This document shows positions 8,004 to 15,988 of a stretch of DNA of 26,221 nt, piece by piece (within the stretch, counting starts at the first letter, position 1; every line of letters begins with the position of its first letter). The notes under the pieces were generated by a model. It was given only the letters and a program-made list of their open reading frames with translations, ran no database searches and was not told the DNA's origin. Source of the DNA: Scatosoma sp964504025 (GTDB lineage: Bacteria; Bacillota; Clostridia; Christensenellales; Borkfalkiaceae). The DNA is taken from NCBI GenBank assembly GCA_964504025.1, contig CAZDCO010000019.1, forward strand, positions 1 through 26,221. Reading direction: 5' to 3'. Position numbers and translations under genes: made by a program.

Positions 8004-8766
8004 ATAAAATATTTTGTATCGAGCGATATCCACGGTTTTTACAACGAGTGGACGGACGCGTTGAAAGAAAAAGGCTTTAATATCGACGATCCCGAGCATA
8101 AGATCGTCGTTTGCGGCGATTTATTCGATCGCGGCACGCAAGCAAAACGGGTACAGGCGTTCGTCATGAAGCTCTTGCGTAAAAATAAAATCATTTTGAT
8201 CCGCGGCAATCACGAAGATCTCGCGAAAGAAATGATTGATAATTACGCTAAGTATATGTTCGATATTAAGAATACGGCACACTGGGTAAACGGCACGTTT
8301 CAAACGATGTTAGATTTGACGGGTATGAGTTTTAACGACGCAACGACGTGCTTGTTAGAATTCAAAAAAATGCGCGTACGAGACGGACTATATCAAACGC
8401 ATTCTGCAAAAAATGAAGAACTACTACGAAACGGAGCATTACGTTTTCGTACACGCGTGGATTCCTCTAAAACCGTTGCGTTACGAGTTTGATACGAACT
8501 GGAGAAATGCGAATGCGAAATTATGGGAAAAGGCGCGTTGGCTGAATCCTGTAACGACCTATCAAAAGAAGCTGTACTTAAAAAATAAGACGCTCGTGTT
8601 CGGGCATTGGCGTTGTTCGGCGTTTTGGGCAAGTAAATCGCCGAAACGGTATGCGGAAGACAGCGACGGGGTGTGTTTTGCCCCGTTTATTACGAAGGAA
8701 ATCATTGCGTTAGACGCTTGTACCGCCCAGTCGAAACAAGTCAACGTCGTGGTTTTGGAGGATTGA
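8004..8766 (+). pseudogene. PPP-family metallophosphatase, start codon lost and frameshifted
   Basis: Two frames together encode one serine/threonine-phosphatase-like protein of about 253 residues. All metal-site motifs are present: SDIHG (residues 7-11), GDLFDRG (38-44) and GNHE (68-71) in the first frame, then VHAW and FGHWR in the second. Two defects are visible. The codon where ATG is expected, at 8004, reads ATA; the following residues KYFVSSDIHGF are the normal family N-terminus, and GGGAG lies just upstream. After TTC at 8361 a run of seven A (8364-8370) needs one A fewer to continue as KKCAYETDYIK into the second frame. As written, the first frame runs on out of register to 8492. A rescue start at TTG 8061 would lose the first metal motif. 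It may be early decay, two sequence errors, or slippage at the A run. Confidence 0.75.
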
Positions 8767-8768
8767 CG

Positions 8769-8803
8769 AAAAATTCCCTGAACGGATAGTTCGGGGGATT
8801 TTT
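8769..8803 (+). terminator. Terminator closing the trk-GH20-phosphatase run
   Basis: A 15-bp stem (8769-8783 with 8789-8803, two G-T pairs) with a five-base loop ends in a T5 run; a second T6 tract follows at about 8808. It starts two bases after the phosphatase stop. Confidence 0.85.
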
Positions 8804-8864
8804 GCCGTTTTTTCGCAAAAACAAAAAAGTCGTGCGCAAAACGAAAGAAAAACGGCTGAAAGAC

Positions 8865-8893
8865 TTGCGAAAAGAAAAAAAATAGAGTATAAT
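8865..8893 (+). promoter_or_regulatory. miaB-mutSL-miaA operon promoter
   Basis: TTGCGA (8865-8870), 17 bases and TATAAT (8888-8893). The predicted start near 8900 gives a leader of about 20 bases to ATG 8921. The alternative TTG start at 8906 would be nearly leaderless and is therefore disfavoured. Confidence 0.75.
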
Positions 8894-8920
8894 AGAAGAA
8901 AAATTTTGCAAGAGATAGGT

Positions 8921-10249
8921 ATGTCGGAAAAATATTATATCGTTACCTACGGTTGTCAAATGAACGTGCACGAGTCGGAGAAGATCGCCGGCGTATTGCA
9001 CGGCATGGGCTACCAAGAAGCCTCGGCGATGGAAGAGGCGGATATTATCGTATTCAATACCTGCTGTATTCGCGAAAACGCGGAAAATCACGCGTTCGGC
9101 AATATCGGCGCGTTGAAAAAAATGAAAAAACAAAAGCCCTCGCTCATCATTGCGGTGGGCGGTTGTATGACGCAAGAAAAGGGCAAGGCGGAGCTTTTGA
9201 AACAAAAGTTTCCGTTTATCGACGTCATTTTCGGTACGCTCAATTTGGAAGAGCTTGAAAAGCTGATCGTACGCAAAAAAACGCAAAAGAAGCGCGTGGT
9301 GGAAATTCGCGACGAGGCTGCGCCCGTGGACGAATTGCTTGCGCCCTATCGGACGAGTTATCCGAATGCTTGGGTAAATATTATCTACGGTTGCAACAAT
9401 TTTTGTTCCTATTGTATCGTGCCTTACGTGCGCGGACGGGAACGCTCGCGCCGCCCTGAACGTATTTTGGAAGAGGTGCGTCGGTTGGTTGCGGAAGGGT
9501 ATAAAGAAATTACCTTGCTTGGTCAAAACGTAAACTCCTACGGCAAAGATCTCGGAGAGGGATATACCTTTGCCGACCTTTTGGACGACGTGGCTTCCGT
9601 TGAGGGCAATTTCCGTTTACGGTTTATGACGAGTCATCCGAAAGATTTTACCGAAGATGTCGTCAAAGTGATGCAAAAGCACCCGAAAATATGCAGACTT
9701 GTGCATTTGCCCGTGCAATCGGGATCGAATACGATTTTGCAGGCGATGAACCGTCGGTATACGCGTGAGAAATATTTAGAGGAAATCCGTATGCTTAAAA
9801 CGCGGATACCCGAAGCGGAAGTAACGACGGACATTATCGTCGGTTTCCCGGGGGAAACGGAAGAGGACTATCTCGACACCGAAAATTTGGTGCGCGAAGT
9901 CGACTTTGCGTCGGCGTTCACCTTCGTCTACTCCAAGCGGCAGGGCACGAAAGCGGCGGAAATGCAAAACCAAATTCCCGAAGAAGTACAAAAAGATCGC
10001 ATAATGCGTCTCGTCGAACTCGTCAACGCGCAAACGAGAAAAAAATCGGAAGGGTACGTCGGCAAGTCGGTGGAGATTTTATGCGAAGACTACGACGAGA
10101 AAAAAGAACTCTACTTAGGCAGGGACGAGTTTGGTCGCATGGGTTATTTTGCTTGGCAGGATAATGCGATCGGGAAATTCGTTACGCTGCACATCACGAA
10201 AGCGAACGGCATTTCTCTCTACGGCGAAGTAGTGCGGATACACGAATAA
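8921..10249 (+). CDS. miaB: tRNA-2-methylthio-N6-dimethylallyladenosine synthase MiaB
   Basis: Radical-SAM methylthiotransferase that adds the 2-methylthio group to i6A37 of tRNAs reading UNN codons. The 442 residues show the standard order. First is the N-terminal UPF0004 domain, with auxiliary cluster cysteines Cys12 (YGCQMN), Cys48 (FNTC) and Cys82 (GGCM). Next is the radical-SAM domain with CNNFCSYC (Cys158, 162, 165). A C-terminal TRAM-like region follows. ATG 8921 with upstream AAGAG is preferred over the in-frame TTG 8906. It heads an operon that also carries miaA, the enzyme making its i6A substrate, three genes downstream. Confidence 0.95.
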   Translation: MSEKYYIVTYGCQMNVHESEKIAGVLHGMGYQEASAMEEADIIVFNTCCIRENAENHAFGNIGALKKMKKQKPSLIIAVGGCMTQEKGKAELLKQKFPFIDVIFGTLNLEELEKLIVRKKTQKKRVVEIRDEAAPVDELLAPYRTSYPNAWVNIIYGCNNFCSYCIVPYVRGRERSRRPERILEEVRRLVAEGYKEITLLGQNVNSYGKDLGEGYTFADLLDDVASVEGNFRLRFMTSHPKDFTEDVVKVMQKHPKICRLVHLPVQSGSNTILQAMNRRYTREKYLEEIRMLKTRIPEAEVTTDIIVGFPGETEEDYLDTENLVREVDFASAFTFVYSKRQGTKAAEMQNQIPEEVQKDRIMRLVELVNAQTRKKSEGYVGKSVEILCEDYDEKKELYLGRDEFGRMGYFAWQDNAIGKFVTLHITKANGISLYGEVVRIHE

Positions 10250-10263
10250 GGACGGTAAAAACT

Positions 10264-12870
10264 ATGGCTAAAAAAGAGGGGCTTACGGATATGATGCGGC
10301 ACTACTTGTCCATGAAGGACAAGTATAAAGACTGTATTTTGTTTTATCGTTTAGGCGATTTTTACGAAATGTTTTTCGACGACGCCGTCAAAGTATCGAA
10401 GTTGTTAGAGTTGACGTTGACGGGTAAAGATTGCGGTTTACCCGAGCGTGCGCCCATGTGCGGAATTCCTTATCACGCGGCGGACGGTTACGTTGCAAAG
10501 CTCGTGGCGAAGGGGGAGAAGGTGGCGATATGCGAGCAACTTTCCGATCCGAAGACGTCGGGGAAAAACCTCGTGCAACGGGACGTCGTGCGTATCGTTT
10601 CCGCAGGTACGGTCATCGAAGAAGACTTTTTGGAGCAGGGGAAAAACAATTATATCGCCTGCGCTTATAAATTTGACTGCGGCGTGGCTTTGGCGTGGGC
10701 GGATATCACCACGGGCGAATTTTTCGCGGAAGAATTTGAAGGCGGCGCGTCTTTGGACGAGGCGATCGGTCAACTGTTAAAGTTGTCCGTTGCAGAAATT
10801 ATCGTCAACGAGGACATGTTGCTCGCGACAAAGGAAGAAAAAGCGGTTGCGCACGGCGTATTGCCGTCTTTTTCCTGTTATATGCCTTGGGCGTTTAACG
10901 TGAAACACGCGGAAAAGAATTTGTTGGATCAATTCAAAACCCGTTCCTTGGCGGCGTACGGTATCGCTACGCGGTATAACGTCATCTCCGCGGCAGGCGC
11001 ACTCGTCGAATATTTACGCGAAACGCAAAAGCACGCGCTCGTAAATATCAACTCGTTACAACTCGTATCGCGCGGTTCGTTGATGGAGTTGGACGCGATC
11101 GCCGTTAAAAATTTGGAAATCGTAAAAAACAACGCCGAAAACAAAAAATACGGCTCGTTGTTGTGGGTACTCGATAAAACGAAGACGGCAATGGGCGCAC
11201 GGTATTTGTATCGTATGTTGCTTTCGCCGTCGAAGGACAAGAAAGAAATCAACTACCGCTTGGACGGCGTGGAAGAGTTGTTGAACGCAAGCGTGGCGCG
11301 CGTCGGCTTATCGGAAACGCTGGAAAATATGCGCGATATCGAACGGCTTGCAGGGAAGATCTCAAACGGCAATTTCAACCCGAAAAACTGTTTGGAACTC
11401 GCTGTTTCCTTAAATTTGTTGGCGGCTGTAAAATTTCAACTGTCGGGTTTTACTTCGCCGATAATCACGGATATATTAAATCGGATTCCAGACATGAAAG
11501 AACTTGCCGATTTATTGACCGATTGCATTTCTCCCGACGCGTCGTCGGTGATGCGCGACGGCGGTTATATCCGTCGCGGTTTCAACGCGGAATTGGATCG
11601 TTTGCTCGATTTGAAAACGAACGCGCAATCCGTCATTAAGGACATCGAAGTCCGCGAGCGCGAACGCACGGGCATACGAACCTTAAAAACGGGATTTAAC
11701 CGCGTGTTCGGCTATTATATCGAAATCAGCAATTCCTTTAAGGATCAAGTGCCGCCCGAATATATCCGCAAACAAACGTTGACGACGGGCGAGCGGTATA
11801 TCACCGAGGAATTGAAAAAGTTTGAAGAAGAAGTTTTGACGAGCGGCGAAAAAGCGTTGGCTCTCGAACAACAACTCTACGACAAGTTGCTTTCTATCCT
11901 GCTCACGCAAATCGAAACGCTGCAACAAATCGCTTCGTCGATTGCCTTGTTAGACTGTTTGTTGTCTTTTGCAACGGTGGCAAAGGAGCGTCGCTACGTT
12001 CGCCCCGTGATGTTGGATAGCGGTGAACCGATGCAAATTAAAGACGGTAGACACCCCGTCGTCGAGGCGATCTCCAAAGAAAAATTCGTGCCGAACGATA
12101 CCTTGCTCGATAACGACGAAAACCGTTGCGCAGTCATCACGGGTCCGAATATGGCAGGTAAAAGTACGTACATGCGCCAAGTCGCACTCATTGCGTTGAT
12201 GGCGCACGTCGGTTCTTTCGTGCCTGCGCGCTCAGCGGAAATCCCCATAATCGACCGCATTTTTACGCGCGTCGGCGCAAGCGATAATTTGATATTCGAT
12301 CAAAGTACGTTTATGGTCGAGATGACGGAAGTCGCTTCTATTTTGTTGCGCGCAACCAAGGACAGTTTGTTGATATTAGACGAAGTCGGGCGCGGAACGA
12401 GTACCTACGACGGCTTGTCGATTGCGTGGTCGGTGATCGAATTTTTGACGAATACGATCGGCGCGAAAACGCTGTTTTCGACGCACTATCACGAGTTGAC
12501 GGAGTTGGAAAAGACGTTGGACGGCGTGAAGAATTATAAGGTAACGGTCAAAGAAATCGCAGGCAGTATCGTCTTTTTGCGGAAGATCGCGCGAGGGGGG
12601 ACGAACCGTAGCTTTGGTATCGAAGTGGCCGCCATTGCAGGCGTGCCCGAAGAAGTTACGCAACGCGCGAAACGTATCCTGAAAGCGTTGGAGAAAAACG
12701 ACTTGTTACGCGGCAAAAAACCGTTGGAAATCGAAGAGGAAGAACCGCAAGAAAAAACGTACACGCCCGTGGAGCAAACGCTGTTAGAGACGGATTTGAA
12801 CACGCTCTCGCCCATGCAAGCGTTTATGCTATTGAACGATTTGAAGGAAAAACTCACCGAGGGGAACTAA
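10264..12870 (+). CDS. mutS: DNA mismatch repair protein MutS
   Basis: Mismatch-recognition ATPase, 868 residues, full length. The mismatch-intercalating Phe-x-Glu motif is in GDFYEMF (Phe33, Glu35). After the connector and lever helices, the ATPase domain shows Walker A GPNMAGKST (627-635), TFMVEMTEVA, the Walker B and D-loop region DEVGRGTSTYDG, and the switch motif STHYHELTE. The C-terminal tail ends in a short helix (SPMQAFMLLNDLKEKL). It begins 14 bases after miaB and ends one base before mutL, consistent with a coupled operon supplying the MutS-MutL repair pair. Confidence 0.97.
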   Translation: MAKKEGLTDMMRHYLSMKDKYKDCILFYRLGDFYEMFFDDAVKVSKLLELTLTGKDCGLPERAPMCGIPYHAADGYVAKLVAKGEKVAICEQLSDPKTSGKNLVQRDVVRIVSAGTVIEEDFLEQGKNNYIACAYKFDCGVALAWADITTGEFFAEEFEGGASLDEAIGQLLKLSVAEIIVNEDMLLATKEEKAVAHGVLPSFSCYMPWAFNVKHAEKNLLDQFKTRSLAAYGIATRYNVISAAGALVEYLRETQKHALVNINSLQLVSRGSLMELDAIAVKNLEIVKNNAENKKYGSLLWVLDKTKTAMGARYLYRMLLSPSKDKKEINYRLDGVEELLNASVARVGLSETLENMRDIERLAGKISNGNFNPKNCLELAVSLNLLAAVKFQLSGFTSPIITDILNRIPDMKELADLLTDCISPDASSVMRDGGYIRRGFNAELDRLLDLKTNAQSVIKDIEVRERERTGIRTLKTGFNRVFGYYIEISNSFKDQVPPEYIRKQTLTTGERYITEELKKFEEEVLTSGEKALALEQQLYDKLLSILLTQIETLQQIASSIALLDCLLSFATVAKERRYVRPVMLDSGEPMQIKDGRHPVVEAISKEKFVPNDTLLDNDENRCAVITGPNMAGKSTYMRQVALIALMAHVGSFVPARSAEIPIIDRIFTRVGASDNLIFDQSTFMVEMTEVASILLRATKDSLLILDEVGRGTSTYDGLSIAWSVIEFLTNTIGAKTLFSTHYHELTELEKTLDGVKNYKVTVKEIAGSIVFLRKIARGGTNRSFGIEVAAIAGVPEEVTQRAKRILKALEKNDLLRGKKPLEIEEEEPQEKTYTPVEQTLLETDLNTLSPMQAFMLLNDLKEKLTEGN

Positions 12871-12871
12871 T

Positions 12872-14986
12872 ATGGCAAAAATCAACATTTTACCGTCGAA
12901 AGTCTACAATCGAATCGCCGCAGGCGAGGTTATCGATCGCCCGTACTCCGTCGTAAAGGAGTTGGTGGAGAACGCGATCGACGCAGGCGCGACGGAAATT
13001 GAAATTTTCGTCGAGGACGGCGGTAAACAGCTGATCCAAGTGATCGATAACGGTTGCGGTATCGAACGGGACGATTTACATTCCGCCTTTATGCCGCACG
13101 CTACGAGCAAAATTTCCGTTGCGGAAGATTTGGAAAACGTGGCGACGCTCGGTTTCCGCGGTGAAGCCGTCGCTTCTATCGCTTCCGTTTCGAATATGCG
13201 TATCACTTCCAAAGTCAAGGACGGCGCGTGCTATTCGTTGTCCTGTCAAGGGGGCGAAATCGGTAAAATTACGTCGGCTTCGGGCGCGGACGGTACGGAA
13301 GTCCGCGTGGAAAACTTGTTTTTCAATACGCCCGTGCGGTATACATTCTTAAAATCGGATAAAGCGGAAGAAGCGGATATCACTACCTTCGTAACGCGGT
13401 TCATTCTCAATCGTTCGGATATTGCGTTTACCTACTACGTAAACGGTAAAAAAGTGTTGCAATCGTTCGGAACGGGGGATGAAGAGGCGTTTTTAAGCGT
13501 GTACGGCGCGAACGTATTGAATAATTGCTATAAGATCGACGCGGAAAAGCACGGCGTGAAAATTCGCGGCTATATCGGGAACCAAAACTTTTCCAAAGCA
13601 AATAAGAGTTATCAGAGCGTTTTCTTAAACGGTAGATATATTTTGAATGCGACCGTTGCTTCGGCGATATCGTCGGCGTACGGCGCGTATTTGATGAAAC
13701 GGCAATACCCGTTCTACGTCCTGCACGTGGAAGTGCCGCGTGAAATCGTGGACGTGAACGTCCACCCGAATAAAGCGGACGTGCGTTTCGCGGACAATAA
13801 AATCATTTTCGGCTGTATCCATTCGGTAATCGCCGCCGTGTTGGACGGGAACTCGAAAGCTCTCGAATACGTTGCGCCGTCGAATGAAGAACGGGCTACG
13901 CCGCCGTCGCCTACCGAGGAAAAAATCGACGCCGCCGTCGTGGAAGAATATAACAGCCGCTTCGCAAAATCTGCTTACGGAGATAGTTTGGCCGATTCGA
14001 TCTTGCAACGCGCGGACGAGGAAAAGAGGAAAGAGGACGATAGCGAAGCGTTTACCTACGAACAGGCGCAGGAAGAATTGAAGGCGCATACCGCGGCAAT
14101 GCGCGCGCTCGGCGGTAAACCTACCGAGCATAACAAAGGGTTTATTCCTATGGAGGATATTCCCGATCCGAAACCGGAAGATTTGCAGGAAATGACCTAT
14201 CGCGAAATGCAAGAACGGCGTCCGAAGAAAAAGAACGTCGAGTATTTGCACCGCAAATTCCCCGATAGTTATTTTGAGCGGACATTCTTGCGCTTTGACG
14301 ATCCCGATTATGAAGAAGCGAAGAGAAACGGGCGCGAAGACGATTTCTTTACAGAGAATAAGCGGCTTTTGGAAGAAGCGGAACAAAAAGCGAAGCAAAA
14401 CCGTATCGACGTGAAGTCTTGTACGTATGCGGGCAAGCTGTTCAATACCTACCTCTTATACGAAAGCGGAGAAAATATCTACGTAATCGATCAGCACGCC
14501 GCTCACGAACGACTGATTTTCGATCGTTTGAAAGAAAAAATGCAAAATCGTACGATCGTGCAACAGGCAATGCTTTTGCCGTACGATTTGCACGTAAACG
14601 CGTTTGAGAGTGCGTTTATTTGCGAAAAAATCGAAGAAATTCGTTCGCTCGGGTTCGAGATCGAACAACGCGGCGAAACGCAATTTTCGGTTACTGCCGT
14701 GCCCGTAGACTTACAAAATATCGATTTGCACGTCTTTTTCAACGATATTTTAGCGGATATCAACGGCTATCGCGCTATTAAGTTGGAGGATATACTCAAA
14801 GACAAGTTGGCTTCGGCTGCCTGTAAAGCTGCCGTTAAAGGCGGAATGGACTTGACGCGTGAAGAAGTGGAAGCGTTGCTCGTGCAAATGAACGGCGATA
14901 TGGGCTTGAAATGTCCGCACGGGCGTCCCGTCGTCGTTAAAATGACGAGAACGCAGCTGGAAAAAATGTTCAAGAGGATCGTATAA
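12872..14986 (+). CDS. mutL: DNA mismatch repair protein MutL, endonuclease type
   Basis: Mismatch-repair mediator, 704 residues. The N-terminal GHKL ATPase has Glu33-Asn34 in ELVENAIDAGA, DNGCGI (59-64), GFRGEA and the NVHPNK loop. An acidic, low-complexity linker spans roughly 330-520. The C-terminal endonuclease and dimer domain carries DQHAAHE (540-546), ACKAAVK (Cys651) and CPHGRP (681-686), the metal-site set of MutL proteins that nick DNA themselves, as expected where MutH is absent. One deviation: the second acidic residue of DQHAx2Ex4E is Asp551 rather than Glu. Its stop overlaps the miaA start by one base (TAATG), so translation is coupled. Confidence 0.96.
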   Translation: MAKINILPSKVYNRIAAGEVIDRPYSVVKELVENAIDAGATEIEIFVEDGGKQLIQVIDNGCGIERDDLHSAFMPHATSKISVAEDLENVATLGFRGEAVASIASVSNMRITSKVKDGACYSLSCQGGEIGKITSASGADGTEVRVENLFFNTPVRYTFLKSDKAEEADITTFVTRFILNRSDIAFTYYVNGKKVLQSFGTGDEEAFLSVYGANVLNNCYKIDAEKHGVKIRGYIGNQNFSKANKSYQSVFLNGRYILNATVASAISSAYGAYLMKRQYPFYVLHVEVPREIVDVNVHPNKADVRFADNKIIFGCIHSVIAAVLDGNSKALEYVAPSNEERATPPSPTEEKIDAAVVEEYNSRFAKSAYGDSLADSILQRADEEKRKEDDSEAFTYEQAQEELKAHTAAMRALGGKPTEHNKGFIPMEDIPDPKPEDLQEMTYREMQERRPKKKNVEYLHRKFPDSYFERTFLRFDDPDYEEAKRNGREDDFFTENKRLLEEAEQKAKQNRIDVKSCTYAGKLFNTYLLYESGENIYVIDQHAAHERLIFDRLKEKMQNRTIVQQAMLLPYDLHVNAFESAFICEKIEEIRSLGFEIEQRGETQFSVTAVPVDLQNIDLHVFFNDILADINGYRAIKLEDILKDKLASAACKAAVKGGMDLTREEVEALLVQMNGDMGLKCPHGRPVVVKMTRTQLEKMFKRIV

Positions 14987-15885
14987 TGCCGAAAGTGTTG
15001 GTGATTTGCGGTGCGACGGCTTCGGGAAAGACCGCGCTCGCCGTAGAGTGCGCGAAACGGTTGGATACCGAAATTATTTCCGCCGATTCTCTCTTGGTGT
15101 ATAAAGGCTTGAATATCGGTACGGCGAAACCGACGGCGGAAGAGCAATCGGGGATCAAGCACCACATGCTCGACGTCGTTGCACCGACAGACACCTTTTC
15201 CGTGAGTGATTATGAAAAAGCGGCGTTACCGATCGTGGAAGATTTGCTTTCTCGCGGTAAAACGCCCGTAATATGCGGCGGAACGGGGTTCTACGTCAAC
15301 GCGTTGCTGTATAAAAGTCAATTTGGAAACGTTGGTGCGAACGCGGAAATTCGGGTGAAATACGAGGCAATTTATCAGGAAAAAGGAAAAGAGTATTTGC
15401 ACGCGTTGTTGGCGGAGTGCGATCCCGAAAGTGCGGACAAATTACACGAAAACGATGTGAAACGCGTCGTGCGCGCCTTGGAAATCTTTGAGACGACGGG
15501 GAAGAAAAAATCGTTGCAAGACGACGGCTATACGCCGCGTTTTCCCTTTTTGGCGGTATCGATCGAACGTTCGCGCGAGGCGTTGTACGAGCGTATAGCG
15601 CGCCGCGTAGACGTCATGTTTCAAGAAGGTTTGGTCGCTGAGGTGCAAGGCTTGCTACGTAGCGGCGTTACCTTGCAATCGCAATGTATGCAGGGTATCG
15701 GGTACAAAGAGATTGCCGAGGGGTTGCTTTGCGGTGCAAGCGAAGAGGAAATGAAAGAAGAGGTGTGTAAAAACACGCGACATTATGCCAAACGGCAAAT
15801 TACCTTCTTTAAGCGTATGGAAAATCATATCCGTTTGCCGTACGAGCAGGCAACGGCAGAAGAAGTGCTAAAACATCTACAATAA
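14986..15885 (+). CDS. miaA: tRNA dimethylallyltransferase MiaA
   Basis: Transfers the dimethylallyl group to N6 of A37 in tRNAs reading UNN codons; MiaB then methylthiolates the product. The 299 residues are normal length. The P-loop GATASGKT (9-16) has Ala where Pro is common. It is followed by ISADSLLVYKGLNIGTAKP, the catalytic-Asp and substrate region, then ICGGTGFYVNALLY and the C-terminal TRHYAKRQITFFKR tRNA-contact segment. It is the last gene of the miaB-mutS-mutL-miaA operon, overlapping mutL by one base. In many Bacillota hfq follows; here it does not, and a repeat-bearing spacer leads to the YnbB-like gene. Confidence 0.95.
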   Translation: MPKVLVICGATASGKTALAVECAKRLDTEIISADSLLVYKGLNIGTAKPTAEEQSGIKHHMLDVVAPTDTFSVSDYEKAALPIVEDLLSRGKTPVICGGTGFYVNALLYKSQFGNVGANAEIRVKYEAIYQEKGKEYLHALLAECDPESADKLHENDVKRVVRALEIFETTGKKKSLQDDGYTPRFPFLAVSIERSREALYERIARRVDVMFQEGLVAEVQGLLRSGVTLQSQCMQGIGYKEIAEGLLCGASEEEMKEEVCKNTRHYAKRQITFFKRMENHIRLPYEQATAEEVLKHLQ

Positions 15886-15901
15886 TCAAAAAACGAGGTA
15901 T

Positions 15902-15960
15902 TATGCTTGACATAATTGCTATGCGTGACATAAACTATGTGTAACATAATAATTATGTGT
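15902..15960 (+). repeat. Cluster of three hyphenated palindromes (TATG-N5-CATA) plus a half copy
   Basis: TATG-N5-CATA occurs at 15902-15914 (N5 CTTGA), 15920-15932 (CGTGA) and 15936-15948 (TGTAA), then a half site TATGTGT at 15954-15960. Start-to-start distances are 18, 16 and 18 bases. The consensus is TATGYKTRACATAA. The cluster contains a consensus -35 (TTGACA, 15907-15912) with a weak -10 (TAAACT, 15931-15936) 18 bases away. It fits a multi-site operator for a small dimeric regulator upstream of the YnbB-like gene, but could also be a degenerate minisatellite. No matching regulator is in the window. Confidence 0.6.
15903..15944 (+). CDS. Possible 13-codon leader ORF within the palindrome cluster
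   Basis: ATG 15903 is preceded by CGAGG at 15893-15897 and reads MLDIIAMRDINYV before TAA at 15942-15944. Its codons come from two of the palindromes, so the ORF may be accidental. Coding is weakly supported: one ribosome-site match and no comparative evidence. It is recorded because an upstream peptide between miaA and the YnbB-like gene could take part in attenuation. Confidence 0.15.
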   Translation: MLDIIAMRDINYV

Positions 15961-15988
15961 GGCGAAGTACCAAGAGCGGAGCATAAAA

